From contig CBCTCU010000043.1 in the NCBI GenBank assembly GCA_965145485.1, positions 1 to 23,507 on the forward strand: DNA of 23,507 bases. The letters run 5' to 3'. A model generated the notes under the pieces. It did not search any database, was not told where the DNA came from, and saw only the letters and a program-made list of their open reading frames with translations. Both the position numbers and the translations under genes were made by a program. Below, in pieces: positions 6,701 to 14,951 of the stretch. Source of the stretch: CABQCM01 sp965145485. Its GTDB lineage: Bacteria; Bacillota; Clostridia; Oscillospirales; Acutalibacteraceae. How positions within the stretch are numbered: position 1 is the first letter of the stretch; the number at the start of each line of letters is the position of its first letter.

Positions 6701-8626
6701 TTACTCCTGCGCCTTGTTCTTTTTCAGCAGGGCGAGCAGCGCCATGCCGACGAGGGAGCCGATGAGCAGCGCGGCAATATAGCCGAGAACATTGCCCACG
6801 ACCGGGAAGACGAACACGCCGCCGTGCGGGGCGCGCAGGGTGCAGCCGAAAGCCATGGACAGGCCGCCGGCGACGGCAGAGCCAACGATGCAGGAGGGCA
6901 GCACCCGCAGCGGGTCGGCCGCCGCGAAGGGAATGGCGCCCTCGGTGATGAAGCACAGGCCCATGATATAGTTGACCAGGCCGGATTTACGCTCATCCTT
7001 GGTAAACTTCTTTTTGAAAAAGGTGGCGCACAGGGCGATGGCGATGGGCGGCACCATACCGCCGACCATGACCGCCGCCATGACGTCGAGGTTGCCGGTG
7101 GCGATGGAGGCGGTGCCGAAAACATAGGCCGCTTTGTTGAAGGGGCCGCCCATGTCGATGCTCATCATGCCGCCGAGCACGCACCCAAGCAGGATCTTGC
7201 TGGTGCCGCCCATGGCGTTGAGCAGGTTGGTAATGCCGGTGTTGATCGCGCCCATGATGGGGTTGACGGCAAACATCAGAACGCCGATGAGCAGGATGCC
7301 AAACAGGGGATAGATCAGCACCGGCTTGATGCCTTCCATGCTTTTGGGCAGGTAGCTTGCCAGCTTGCGCAGCCCCACCACGAGGTATCCTGCGGCGAAC
7401 CCGGCGAGCAGCGCGGCGAGAAATCCGCCCGAGACGGCGTTTTCGCCGGTGATGTTGGTGAAGGAGTTACCCATGCTGGCAATGTATCCGCCCACGATAC
7501 CGACGGCCAGGCCCGGTCGGTCGGCGATCGAGTAGGCGATATACCCCGCAAGGATGGGCAGCATGAAGTTGAACGCCGCGTTGCCAACCGTTTTAAAGAA
7601 GGCGGCCAGCGGGGTGTTCATGCCGAAGTTGCTCGGATCGATGGAATAGTCGTCGAGCAGAAAGGCCAGAGCGATGAGGATGCCTCCGCCGATGACGAAG
7701 GGGAGCATATGGCTGACGCCGTTCATCAGATGCTTGTAAATTTTGCGCCCGGCGCCCTCTTCCTCTTTGGAAACGACCGCGCCGCCCTCGTGGTGATAGA
7801 CGGGCACGTCGCCGGTCTGCATCTTTTGAATCAGCTCGTCCGCTTTGTGGATGCCGTCGGACACCTTGACGAAAAGTACCCTTTTCCCATCAAACCGGGC
7901 GGTTTCCACATCCCGGTCGGCGGCGATGATGATGCCGTCGGCCGCTGCGATTTCCTCCGGGGTGAGCACGTTCTGCGCGCCGCCGCTGCCGTCGGTTTCG
8001 GCCTTGAGCGGGGCGCCGAGCCGCTTGCCGGCCTTTTCGAGCGCCTCGGCGGCCATATAGGTGTGGGCGATGCCAGTCGGGCAGGCCGTCACGGCGAGGT
8101 AACGGTATTTGGCCGGCTGGCCGCCGCCCTGCTCTTGCGAGGGGGCGCTCTGAGAGGTTGGCTCGCCATATTTGGCCGTTTCGGCGCGGTCGATCACCGC
8201 GAGGAATTCCTCCGCCGTCTTGGCCTGACGCAACCCCTTGGTAAAGTCGGGGTCCATCAGCAGCACCATCAGACGGGAGAGAATCTCAAGATGCAGGTCG
8301 CCGTCCATGGGCGCGGCGATCATGAAAAACAGGTCGGAAGGTTTTTTGTCCATCGCACCGTAATCCACCCCGTTTTGCAGGGTAACGGCGGCGAGGCTGG
8401 GCCTTTTGACGCAGTCGGCTTTCGCGTGGGGCACGGCCACGCCGGCCTCAATCGCGGTGCTGCTCTGCGCTTCCCGGGCCAGGATTGCCTCCTTATAAGC
8501 GTCCCGGTTGGCGATGGCGCCCCCGTCGCACTGGAGGCCGACCAGCAGATCGATGACCTGAGCCTTGTCCGAGGCGGACGCATGAAGGCGGATCCGACGG
8601 GCGTCGAGTAAATCGGTGATTCGCAT
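6701..8626 (-). CDS. fruA: Fructose-specific PTS permease, fused IIA-IIB-IIC
   Basis: This 641-residue membrane enzyme imports fructose and releases fructose-1-phosphate. Domains in order are IIA (about 1-150, phospho-His67 in AGVAVPHAK), IIB (about 175-275, phospho-Cys182 in TACPTGIAHTYMAAEAL) and IIC (about 295-641), which has many membrane segments and the blocks PFVIGGGILIALAFL, MSIDMGGPFNKAAY and FITEGAIPFAAADP. The start ATG follows AAAGGAG by 8 bp; extending further upstream adds unrelated residues. It lies 55 bp after fruK and before ptsH, giving a full phosphorelay in one operon. Domain order and length match the FruA IIABC class of Firmicutes. The specificity for fructose rests on the class and on the adjacent 1-phosphofructokinase; mannose-type substrates are less likely. 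Confidence 0.96.
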   Translation of the reverse strand: MRITDLLDARRIRLHASASDKAQVIDLLVGLQCDGGAIANRDAYKEAILAREAQSSTAIEAGVAVPHAKADCVKRPSLAAVTLQNGVDYGAMDKKPSDLFFMIAAPMDGDLHLEILSRLMVLLMDPDFTKGLRQAKTAEEFLAVIDRAETAKYGEPTSQSAPSQEQGGGQPAKYRYLAVTACPTGIAHTYMAAEALEKAGKRLGAPLKAETDGSGGAQNVLTPEEIAAADGIIIAADRDVETARFDGKRVLFVKVSDGIHKADELIQKMQTGDVPVYHHEGGAVVSKEEEGAGRKIYKHLMNGVSHMLPFVIGGGILIALAFLLDDYSIDPSNFGMNTPLAAFFKTVGNAAFNFMLPILAGYIAYSIADRPGLAVGIVGGYIASMGNSFTNITGENAVSGGFLAALLAGFAAGYLVVGLRKLASYLPKSMEGIKPVLIYPLFGILLIGVLMFAVNPIMGAINTGITNLLNAMGGTSKILLGCVLGGMMSIDMGGPFNKAAYVFGTASIATGNLDVMAAVMVGGMVPPIAIALCATFFKKKFTKDERKSGLVNYIMGLCFITEGAIPFAAADPLRVLPSCIVGSAVAGGLSMAFGCTLRAPHGGVFVFPVVGNVLGYIAALLIGSLVGMALLALLKKNKAQE

Positions 8627-8681
8627 AAAATGGTCTCCTTTCTTTGTTTTTATCACGGCCAGCTCTCTGGCCGGAATGTCC

Positions 8682-9617
8682 TTATTCGTGCCGCTCGATG
8701 GAGGCCGCGTTTGGTTCGATCGTATCGAGCAGGCGCATGATTTCCTCCTTGGTGGCCAGTCCCACCGAGAAGGCGGTGGCGCTTCCTGCGGCGGAGCCCA
8801 GCCGCAGGGCATAGCGGTAGTCCTTCTTTGTCAGATAACCGGCAAGGAAGCCGGCCACCATAGAATCGCCCGCGCCCACCGAATTTTTGACCTCTCCCTT
8901 CGGCGCGGCCATGCGGTGGTAGCCGCCCGTCTCGTCGAGCAGCATCGCCCCCCTGGCGGCCATCGATACCAGCACGTTGCGCGCACCCTGCTGTTGCAAA
9001 AGCTCCGCGCACTCTCGTATCTCGTCGTCGGTGCGCAATGTGCGCCCAAAGATCTCGCCCAGCTCCAGGTCGTTGGGCTTGATCAGGAAAGGATGGTATT
9101 TGAGCACGTTTTTCAAAAGGTCCCTGGTGGCGTCCACCGTAATCAGGACGCCCTTTCCCTGCAGGCGGGCAAGGATGGTTTCGTAGATGTCGCTCGGCAG
9201 GCTGGACGGAATGCTCCCGGCGAGGACGAGAACGTCCCCCTCCTTCAAAGCGTCCAATTTTTCAAAAAGCCGGTCGATCGCTTGCTGCCCGATGGTCGGC
9301 CCGATTCCATTGATTTCGGTTTCCTCGGCCGCCTTGATTTTGACGTTGATGCGGGTAAGCCCCTCGTCCAGATAGATGAAATCGGTTTTCACCCCGGCGT
9401 TGGACAGCCCGGTTTCAATGGCGGCGCCGGTAAAACCGGCCAAAAAGCCCAGGGCGATATTCTCGGCGCCAAGGTTGGTCAGCACCCAGGAGACGTTGAT
9501 GCCCTTTCCGCCGCACTGAACCTCTTCAGCGCTGGATCGGTTGATCTCACCAAGGGTGAGACGCTCCATGCGCACGACATAGTCGATCGCCGGATTGAAG
9601 GTCACGGTATAGATCAT
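8682..9617 (-). CDS. fruK: 1-phosphofructokinase
   Basis: This cytoplasmic PfkB-family kinase converts fructose-1-phosphate and ATP to fructose-1,6-bisphosphate. At 311 residues it has the family length. It shows the N-terminal substrate motif GGKGINVSWVLTNLG (36-50) and the ATP and anion-hole motif NSVGAGDSMVAGFL, with Asp251 as the expected catalytic base. The start MIYTVTFNPAIDY is the family's usual beginning, follows AAAGGGG, and overlaps the fruR stop by 4 bp, which suggests coupled translation. Context between fruR and fruA supports fructose rather than tagatose-6-phosphate as substrate, though LacC-like enzymes share the fold. Confidence 0.96.
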   Translation of the reverse strand: MIYTVTFNPAIDYVVRMERLTLGEINRSSAEEVQCGGKGINVSWVLTNLGAENIALGFLAGFTGAAIETGLSNAGVKTDFIYLDEGLTRINVKIKAAEETEINGIGPTIGQQAIDRLFEKLDALKEGDVLVLAGSIPSSLPSDIYETILARLQGKGVLITVDATRDLLKNVLKYHPFLIKPNDLELGEIFGRTLRTDDEIRECAELLQQQGARNVLVSMAARGAMLLDETGGYHRMAAPKGEVKNSVGAGDSMVAGFLAGYLTKKDYRYALRLGSAAGSATAFSVGLATKEEIMRLLDTIEPNAASIERHE

Positions 9618-10417
9618 TGGCTGCCGCCCCTTTCGTTGTGATGTGATTCGCTGCTGTCGCGTTCCTCCGTCGTTTCCACCGCCTTGATGTGGGTTTGCTG
9701 ACCGTAAGCCGCCTCGGGCTCCCGGTCGGTGATGATGCATGCCTTTTCGAGGGGGCAGACGGTGACGGCCGTGACAATGCCGAATTTGCTATGGTCGGCC
9801 AACACATAGGTCATGTAGGCCTGGTCGGCCGCTTTGGCTTTGATGACCGCCTCCTCGTTGTCGGGGGTGGTGTATCCCTGCCGCAGGGATATCCCGTTGG
9901 CGCCAAGAAAGGCCTTGGTAAAATTGTACCCGGAGATCTCCCGCAGGGCGGCCGCCCCTACAATGGCCTCGGTGCCAGGCTTGAGCAGGCCGCCGAGGAC
10001 ATAGGCCTTGAGCCCTTTTTCCACCATCCGCCGCGCGACCCCGATGCCGTTGGTCACAAAGGTGGCCCTGGATGCGGCGAGGTAGTCGGCCATGCGCTGG
10101 GTGGTGGTTCCGGCGTCGATAAAGACGAAGTCGTCGTCGCTTATCTGCTGCGCCGCATACCGGGCGATACGATCCTTTTCCTCGACGTTCATCCCCGCCT
10201 TGGTGGTCATATCGCGCTCCACGCGCAGAAACTCGCCCTCTGCCGCCGTAGCGCCGCCGTGTACCTTATTCAGCCTTCCCTGTTTATCCAGCACGGCCAG
10301 ATCGCGCCGGATGGTCGACTCAGACGCTCCCACCGCCCGGCAAAGCTCGCTGACCGTCACGGCCTGGTTCCGGCTGAGGATATCCAGGATTGCCGCAAAG
10401 CGTTGTTCCGCCAGCAT
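9614..10417 (-). CDS. fruR: DeoR-family repressor of the fructose operon
   Basis: This 267-residue regulator has the DeoR N-terminal helix-turn-helix (EQRFAAILDIL...VSELCRAVGASESTIRRDLAVLDKQG, about 5-45) and a C-terminal sugar-phosphate sensor domain with DAGTTTQRMADYL and the ADHSKFG block. Members of this group release DNA when fructose-1-phosphate or fructose-1,6-bisphosphate accumulates. I start at ATG 10417 (MLAEQRF) because the GGGGG site sits 6 bp before it and abuts the alternative ATG 10423. It leads the operon and is probably autoregulated through the repeats just upstream. The C-terminal tail after about 245 is polar and unlikely to be structured. Confidence 0.92.
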   Translation of the reverse strand: MLAEQRFAAILDILSRNQAVTVSELCRAVGASESTIRRDLAVLDKQGRLNKVHGGATAAEGEFLRVERDMTTKAGMNVEEKDRIARYAAQQISDDDFVFIDAGTTTQRMADYLAASRATFVTNGIGVARRMVEKGLKAYVLGGLLKPGTEAIVGAAALREISGYNFTKAFLGANGISLRQGYTTPDNEEAVIKAKAADQAYMTYVLADHSKFGIVTAVTVCPLEKACIITDREPEAAYGQQTHIKAVETTEERDSSESHHNERGGSQ

Positions 10418-10446
10418 GTGCATCCCCCTTTGCTCTTTCTGAACAT

Positions 10447-10475
10447 AGGATAACACCAAAATCGGTCAAAGTCAA
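10447..10475 (-). promoter_or_regulatory. Promoter of the fruR-fruK-fruA-ptsH-ptsI operon
   Basis: TTGACT (10475-10470) and TATCCT (10452-10447) on the minus strand are spaced by 17 bp, placing the start of transcription near 10440, about 23 bp before the fruR ATG. One operator-like repeat fills most of the spacer. Confidence 0.75.
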
Positions 10476-10500
10476 TACTAAATCAATCAAAATCAATCAA
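10456..10500. promoter_or_regulatory. Operator-like repeats for FruR
   Basis: CCAAAATCGGTCAAA (10456-10470) lies between the -35 and -10 boxes, and a tandem 10-bp repeat AATCAATCAA (10481-10490, 10491-10500) lies just upstream of the -35 box. DeoR-family fructose and lactose repressors bind A/T-rich repeated hexamers of this kind, so these are the likely FruR sites; binding is inference. Confidence 0.6.
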
Positions 10501-10640
10501 TAAAACTCAACAAACTTCTTGTCGAACCTTTGGTAAGAATGCCAAGAAGAAGGAAAATATACCAAAGATAGCGCTCATCGTGAATATATTGCCCAATCGG
10601 CGGCGGGTCATGCGATCCACTTCAAAAGAGCAAAAATCAT

Positions 10641-10655
10641 CCAAAATCGGTCAAA
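10641..10655. repeat. Distal exact copy of the promoter-spacer repeat
   Basis: CCAAAATCGGTCAAA occurs here again with no mismatch, 185 bp from the copy inside the fruR promoter. It could be an auxiliary operator that lets FruR loop the DNA. Confidence 0.6.
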
Positions 10656-10688
10656 TACGGTGCGGCGTGATTCGGATGGGCGACATCG

Positions 10689-11546
10689 CTACTGTGCGGC
10701 CTCCTGAAAGCCCTCCCCGATGATCTCGCCCGCTTCGGCGATGACCATAAAGGCATGGGGGTCCGCTTCGTAGACCACCCGGCGCAGACGGGCTACCTCC
10801 GGCCGGCGTACCACGCAAAACAGCATCGACTTGTCCTTACCCGAGTAGGCGCCCTGCGCATCGAGCAGGGTGACCCCCCGTTGACATTGGGTCGTGATGG
10901 CCTGGGCCAACGCCTGGCTATGGTCGGATACAATGTAGATCACCTTGCCCATTTGAGCGCCATAGAGGATATTATCGATGAGCATGGTGCTGGCAAAAAT
11001 GGCGATCAGGGCGTACAGAGCGCTGTCGACGTTGCGGTAGACAAGGCCGGCCGCCACAATGATAAACAGGTCCAGCACCAAGATCAGGCGGCCCATGGAA
11101 AAGTGGGGCCGATAGTGCCGGATAATGCGGGCGGCAATGTCGGTTCCTCCCGTCGTGCCCCCCCGCAGAAAGATCAAAGCCAGCCCCGCCCCCGACAGTA
11201 CGCCGCCATAAATGGCTGCCAGCAGCGGGTTGCCGGTGTATGCCGGGGCCCGGGGGGCGGACAGGTCAATGACCGCCGATACCAGCAGGGTGGCAATGAC
11301 GGTCTTTCCAAGGAATTTCCAACCCAGAATTTTACCGCCCGCATAGAAGAGGGGGAGGTTAAGAAGAAGCATGACCGTGCCGACGGGCAGGCCAAACAGA
11401 GAGTGAAGGATGATGCCAATACCCGTCAGGCCGCCCGGAGCGATATCGTTGGGCGCGGTGAAAATGTTGACCGACGCGGCGTAGAGAAGGCTGCCGAGCA
11501 AAAGCACAACCGCGTCTGCCATGAAATTTTTTGTTTTACCAGTCAA
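10689..11546 (-). CDS. YitT-family membrane protein (DUF161 plus DUF2179)
   Basis: This 285-residue protein has about five or six hydrophobic segments in its first 190 residues, with family blocks NIFTAPNDIAPGGLTGIGIIL and FLRGGTTGGTDIAARII, then a soluble C-terminal DUF2179 domain (GKVIYIVSDHSQALAQAI...PEVARLRRVVYEADPHAFMVI). Function of the family is not well defined; transport roles have been proposed. The TTG at 11546 is chosen because AAAGGATGG lies about 7 bp before it; the first good ATG (11522) is eight codons in and has no ribosome site. It is transcribed toward the fructose operon and ends 213 bp before that promoter region. No terminator is obvious apart from a CTTTGGTA/TACCAAAG inverted repeat at 10528-10567. 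Confidence 0.88.
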   Translation of the reverse strand: MTGKTKNFMADAVVLLLGSLLYAASVNIFTAPNDIAPGGLTGIGIILHSLFGLPVGTVMLLLNLPLFYAGGKILGWKFLGKTVIATLLVSAVIDLSAPRAPAYTGNPLLAAIYGGVLSGAGLALIFLRGGTTGGTDIAARIIRHYRPHFSMGRLILVLDLFIIVAAGLVYRNVDSALYALIAIFASTMLIDNILYGAQMGKVIYIVSDHSQALAQAITTQCQRGVTLLDAQGAYSGKDKSMLFCVVRRPEVARLRRVVYEADPHAFMVIAEAGEIIGEGFQEAAQ

Positions 11547-11903
11547 TGGGATTCCATCCTTTCTCTCGGCGTCATATCCGGCGGGGATGCCGCCCGGCTG
11601 TCGATGCGCCGGCCTTTTCCATCCAAATGCGACGCGGTATGCGAACGCTGGCAACACCGGCGCTCGATCCACCGGTTGCAGCCGGCACGAAAGCAATGGT
11701 GGGATGGGGCGCGTCGTTCGCCGTGACCGCTTGAGATTGGCGGGATGGGACCGATCGGTTGAATTTAGCCAAATGTAGCTTGGACGCGCCGGGCGCAAAG
11801 ATTGATCTATAGCGCCGATAAGGCGCTTGTTTTATAGTTGTGCCCAATCTCATGGATAAAAACCGCTGTTTTTTCAACGTATTTTTCCATGATCTCGGCA
11901 TAT

Positions 11904-11967
11904 GGCGCCACGCTTATAACGAATCCAAGAACAGGGAAACCCGGCGAGAGCAGGCAACCCGTTATAC
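11904..11967 (-). pseudogene. Remnant of a site-2 protease gene tail
   Basis: These 64 bp match 18676-18739, the end of the intact site-2 protease gene and its first bases past the stop, at 52 of 64 positions without gaps. In the matching frame the peptide AYNGLPALAGFPCSWIR aligns with LYNGLSTLAGLPFSWIH at the C-terminus of the intact protein. The equivalent of the stop codon is lost and upstream sequence does not encode the rest of the protease. It is either the relic of a decayed paralogue or a copied fragment; a dispersed repeat captured by both loci is the alternative. Confidence 0.55.
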
Positions 11968-12365
11968 GCAGTGTGATAATGATATTCAAGACCACGGCCA
12001 GAGAACAACAACGGGAGAAACCCGCGGAACGAATCGCCGAAGCGATCGGTGCGGCAGGCCGTTGGTTTGCATGCCGCCATGGTTGCTGTTGCGCGGATGG
12101 GGAAATTTCACCGGCTATCGTGGGCGCAGTGGGATGGTTCGCCGGCCGACGCCTTCCAATCCTATCAAAAAATGATTGTTGCCGTAGGCTGCATTCTTTG
12201 CCGCACAGAGGAACGAGATATCCGGAGCATCCATCAAGGCGCGCGATGATGGATCGGAAAAGAATGTTGCGAACGCTTTTGCTCCTTTTTTCTTCCAAGA
12301 CTTTATGCTGTTTTGTGTCCTTCTGAGAGGCAGGAAAAGCGTAAAGAATATGCGCTTATCGAAAT

Positions 12366-12395
12366 AAAGAAAAAGCCCCCGGTAAAACCGGGGGC
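12366..12395 (-). terminator. Strong intrinsic terminator, minus strand
   Basis: GCCCCCGGT-AAA-ACCGGGGGC (12375-12395) is a perfect 9-bp stem. On the minus strand it is followed by a T-rich run (complement of the A-rich 12366-12374). It is the nearest strong terminator after mrnC, about 310 bp past its stop. Confidence 0.85.
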
Positions 12396-12657
12396 GGGGC
12401 AGACTGTCGCATCGATTTGCGGTTGGGCAGGTTGAAACATTCCGTGAATGAAAAACGGTAACCGGCACGCCGTATGGAGCTTTGCGCCGTCGTAGTAAAG
12501 TGCGGCCGCCAGGACGCATTATGTATATCCCATGTGCCGAACTACGTCGGCGCAATCGCCATTGGGTTACCCATCGTGAAGCGCGTGGCATGGCGGGAGT
12601 TCCCTATCTTGGTCTGGCCGAGGCTTCATTCCCATGCCGCCTCTTCTCGGGGGATGA

Positions 12658-12678
12658 AACGGGCGAATTTAACGCCCG
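12658..12678 (-). terminator. Possible weak terminator after mrnC
   Basis: GGGCG/CGCCC (12661-12665 with 12673-12677) forms a short stem around an A/T loop about 30 bp past the mrnC stop. On the minus strand it is followed by only three T residues, so termination is uncertain. Confidence 0.35.
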
Positions 12679-12707
12679 CTGTATTCTATGGCGTGGGCGA
12701 GCATTTC

Positions 12708-13103
12708 CTAAACTTCCTCGTTGACCAAAAGGGAGAAGAGCTCCTGTAGCCGGTCGTCCCGGCCTTCCAGATAAAGATAGCCAAACAACGCCTCCAGCCC
12801 GGTGGCGGCCTGGTATTGCGCGCGGTTGGCGTTTTTGGGCAGATGCCCGGTGTGGGCGTTGCGGCCCCGCTTGTAAACCTGCGCCTCTTCCTCCGTCAGA
12901 CAGGGTAAAAGCCGCTTGGCCCCTTCCGCCTGGGCCTCGGCCCGCACCTGCTGGACCGACAGGGCATGGAGCTGCCCGGCCGGCCGGTTGGCCTGGCACA
13001 CAAGCCGTTCGCGAACCATCAGCGCAAAGACGCTGTCGCCCAAAAAGGCCAGGGCCAACGGGCTGTAGGCGCGCGCGTCGCGGCTTTCCAACCGATGAAG
13101 CAA
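12708..13103 (-). CDS. mrnC: Mini-ribonuclease 3
   Basis: This 131-residue RNase III-like enzyme trims 23S rRNA precursors in Firmicutes and lacks the double-stranded-RNA-binding domain of full RNase III. It has the core SPLALAFLGDSVFALMVRERLV, the basic loop KRGRNAHTGHLPKNANRAQYQAATGLEALFGYL (named by its ends) and a final helix LQELFSLL. The start is TTG 13103, which lies 8 bp after a perfect AAGGAGG; this puts the catalytic Asp at residue 23, the position known for the Bacillus enzyme. An ATG at 13265 opens a longer frame but adds 54 residues with no family match. It follows obg by about 250 bp on the same strand. Confidence 0.93.
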   Translation of the reverse strand: MLHRLESRDARAYSPLALAFLGDSVFALMVRERLVCQANRPAGQLHALSVQQVRAEAQAEGAKRLLPCLTEEEAQVYKRGRNAHTGHLPKNANRAQYQAATGLEALFGYLYLEGRDDRLQELFSLLVNEEV

Positions 13104-13348
13104 ATCGATTTCCTCCTTCCGACATTTCCCCTGATCCGAGAGGGTGTCTTGCAAAGCGGTGATGTGCCGGCCGGCAACGGGGGAGAGGGGCCGGTACTTG
13201 CTGACGGCGCTTACCGGCGGCGGGGGATAGGCCGCCTCGGGCGCGATGCGGTCGCGAACCGTCATCGCCCCTGTGCCGCCGCGCAGCCTTAGGCCGGCAT
13301 CGGCCGCCCGGTGCGGGGCGAGGGCTGCCTCGTCAGATCGGACGCCCG

Positions 13349-14620
13349 CTAATTGACATAATCGAATTCCAGGTCATAAATACTGACCGTGTCGCCCTCC
13401 TGCACGCCCGCCTCTTTGAGGGCGTCGATGATACCGCTCGAGTGCAACACCCTCTGGAAGTATTGCAGGGATTCGTAGTCGTCCAGATTGACCCCCGACA
13501 GGATCTTGAGCAGCCAGTCGGCCTCGACGATATAGACGCCGTCTTCCACCCGCAGGCGGAAGGTTTGCCGCCCGATGGCGTCGGCGTCCGGCAAGGGGGC
13601 CGCCTCGGGCTCGTATACCTTTACGGGAGGGAGCTTGCTCAGCGCGGCCGCCACGTAGTCGATCAGCTCCCTTGTCCCCTCGGCGATGGCCGCCATGATG
13701 GGGAAAAAGGGAATCCCGTGCGAGACAGCGTAGTCCCTCAGCCTTTCGATCTGCCCGTCGTCGGCAAGGTCGCATTTGTTGGCCGCGATAATTTGAGGAC
13801 GGTCGGCCAGCTCGGGACGGAAGGTGGCCAGTTCGCGGTTGATGGTTTCAAAATCCTGGATGGGATCGCGCCCTTCGCTTCCCGCGGCGTCGAGCACATG
13901 CACCAGAAGGCGGCAGCGGTCAATGTGGCGCAAAAACTCATGACCAAGCCCCACGCCCTCGCCCGCACCCTCGATCACGCCGGGGATATCGGCCATCACA
14001 AAGGAGCTGCCCTCGCCCATGCGAACGACCCCCAGCACCGGGGTCAGGGTGGTGAAGGGATAGTTGGCGATTTTGGGCTTGGCTTCGCTGACCACCGACA
14101 GCAGGGTCGATTTCCCAACGTTGGGATAGCCCAGCAGCCCCACGTCGGCCAGCAGCTTGAGCTCGAGGGTAACCTCCAGGCTTTCGCCCGGCACGCCCGG
14201 TTTGGCAAAGCGCGGGCATTGCCGGGTGGGGGTGGCAAAGTGGGAGTTCCCCCAGCCGCCGCGCCCTCCCTTGGCGGCGACAAAGGGGGTATCGTCCGAC
14301 ACATCGGCCAGGATGCGCCCGCTCTCCGACTCGCGGATGATCGTTCCGCGCGGCACCGCAATGACAAGATCACGCCCGCTTTTTCCATAGCAGCGCCCCG
14401 CCCCGCCCGGTTTGCCATTCTCAGCCTGGTATTTGCGCTTATAGCGAAAATCCGACAGGGTGGAGAGGCTGTCGTCCGCGGCAAAGACAATATTGCCGCC
14501 CTTGCCGCCGTCCCCTCCGTCCGGTCCGCCGGCAGCGACGTATTTTTCGCGGTGAAAACTGACCGCGCCGTTTCCTCCATCGCCCGCCTTGATCTTGATT
14601 TTGGCGGTGTCAACAAACAT
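13349..14620 (-). CDS. obg: GTPase Obg (CgtA)
   Basis: This 423-residue GTPase is needed for 50S subunit assembly and is linked to stringent and sporulation control. The glycine-rich Obg fold covers residues 1 to about 158 (KAGDGGNGAVSFHREKYV, GGPDGGDGGKGG). The GTPase domain has G1 GYPNVGKST, the switch FTTLTPVLGV, G3 ADIPG and G4 NKCD. A C-terminal OCT domain (about 350-420: YIVEADWLLKILSGVN) is present. ATG 14620 opens MFVDTAKIKI, the family's usual start, with AAAGGA upstream; the longer frame adds unrelated residues. It lies downstream of rplU-prp-rpmA, as in many Firmicutes, but a strong terminator separates it from rpmA, so it should have its own promoter; I found none close to consensus. 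Confidence 0.97.
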   Translation of the reverse strand: MFVDTAKIKIKAGDGGNGAVSFHREKYVAAGGPDGGDGGKGGNIVFAADDSLSTLSDFRYKRKYQAENGKPGGAGRCYGKSGRDLVIAVPRGTIIRESESGRILADVSDDTPFVAAKGGRGGWGNSHFATPTRQCPRFAKPGVPGESLEVTLELKLLADVGLLGYPNVGKSTLLSVVSEAKPKIANYPFTTLTPVLGVVRMGEGSSFVMADIPGVIEGAGEGVGLGHEFLRHIDRCRLLVHVLDAAGSEGRDPIQDFETINRELATFRPELADRPQIIAANKCDLADDGQIERLRDYAVSHGIPFFPIMAAIAEGTRELIDYVAAALSKLPPVKVYEPEAAPLPDADAIGRQTFRLRVEDGVYIVEADWLLKILSGVNLDDYESLQYFQRVLHSSGIIDALKEAGVQEGDTVSIYDLEFDYVN

Positions 14621-14951
14621 TGTCCATTCATCCTTTCTAAGGCAAGCGCCGGTGGGAAGGGAATGCCGTAATGCCCCGCCCCGCTTTGATCGTGCCTGGG
14701 AGCGTCCGGCCCGCAGGCAGGAAAGGAGATGCATGGTGCATGCCTAGCGCGCAATCGAATCGATGATCCATTGCGCTTTCCCTGTGTTCCCAGACGGGGG
14801 GCTGCCAGGCCCCTAGCTTATCCAGCTTCCCAGCCCTCATGCCTCATAGAGCCGGGGGGAGTACCCCTCTGGCCGGGCGGGTATTTTTCCGGTCAACAGT
14901 GAAAAACATCCGGACTGAAGATACAGCCCGGATGTTTCAAAAGACGTCAAA
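14621..14951. other. 331-bp spacer between rpmA and obg
   Basis: It holds the rpmA terminator (14902-14937) and two inverted repeats, GCGCAAT/ATTGCGC (14749-14755 with 14770-14776) and ATGCA/TGCAT (near 14729-14742). No gene or near-consensus promoter is visible. Confidence 0.55.
14902..14937 (-). terminator. Intrinsic terminator of the rplU-prp-rpmA operon
   Basis: AAACATCCGG (14904-14913) pairs perfectly with CCGGATGTTT (14928-14937); on the minus strand the stem runs into five T residues. It starts 15 bp after the rpmA stop. Confidence 0.9.

Larger units (their letters stand above)
11547..12707. other. Long gene-poor stretch of about 1.16 kb
   Basis: No intact gene is recognisable. It contains a remnant of a site-2 protease 3' end (11904-11967), a strong minus-strand terminator (12366-12395) and a weaker hairpin after mrnC (12658-12678). 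Segment 11608-11622 reads GCCGGCCTTTTCCAT and matches 6604-6618 at 14 of 15 positions. The remaining frames lack family resemblance and ribosome sites. Confidence 0.6.

Noticed and set aside
6695..8611. A very long open frame on the plus strand
   Set aside because: It lies exactly antisense to fruA, whose IIA, IIB and IIC motifs are intact. The antisense product is a low-complexity mix of Gly, His, Asp and Ala with no family resemblance; it arises from GC-rich codon use.
10528..10567. CTTTGGTA/TACCAAAG inverted repeat as a terminator for the YitT gene
   Set aside because: The loop is 24 nt and no T-tract follows on the minus strand; kept only as a note in the YitT entry.
11807..12298. Minus-strand frame of 163 codons ending near an HEIGH peptide that resembles a zinc-protease motif
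   Set aside because: No surrounding membrane or protease fold, no ribosome site, and the protease-tail similarity lies in a different frame. The motif is most likely chance.
13442..14671. Long plus-strand frame opposite obg
   Set aside because: Antisense shadow of a fully conserved GTPase gene.
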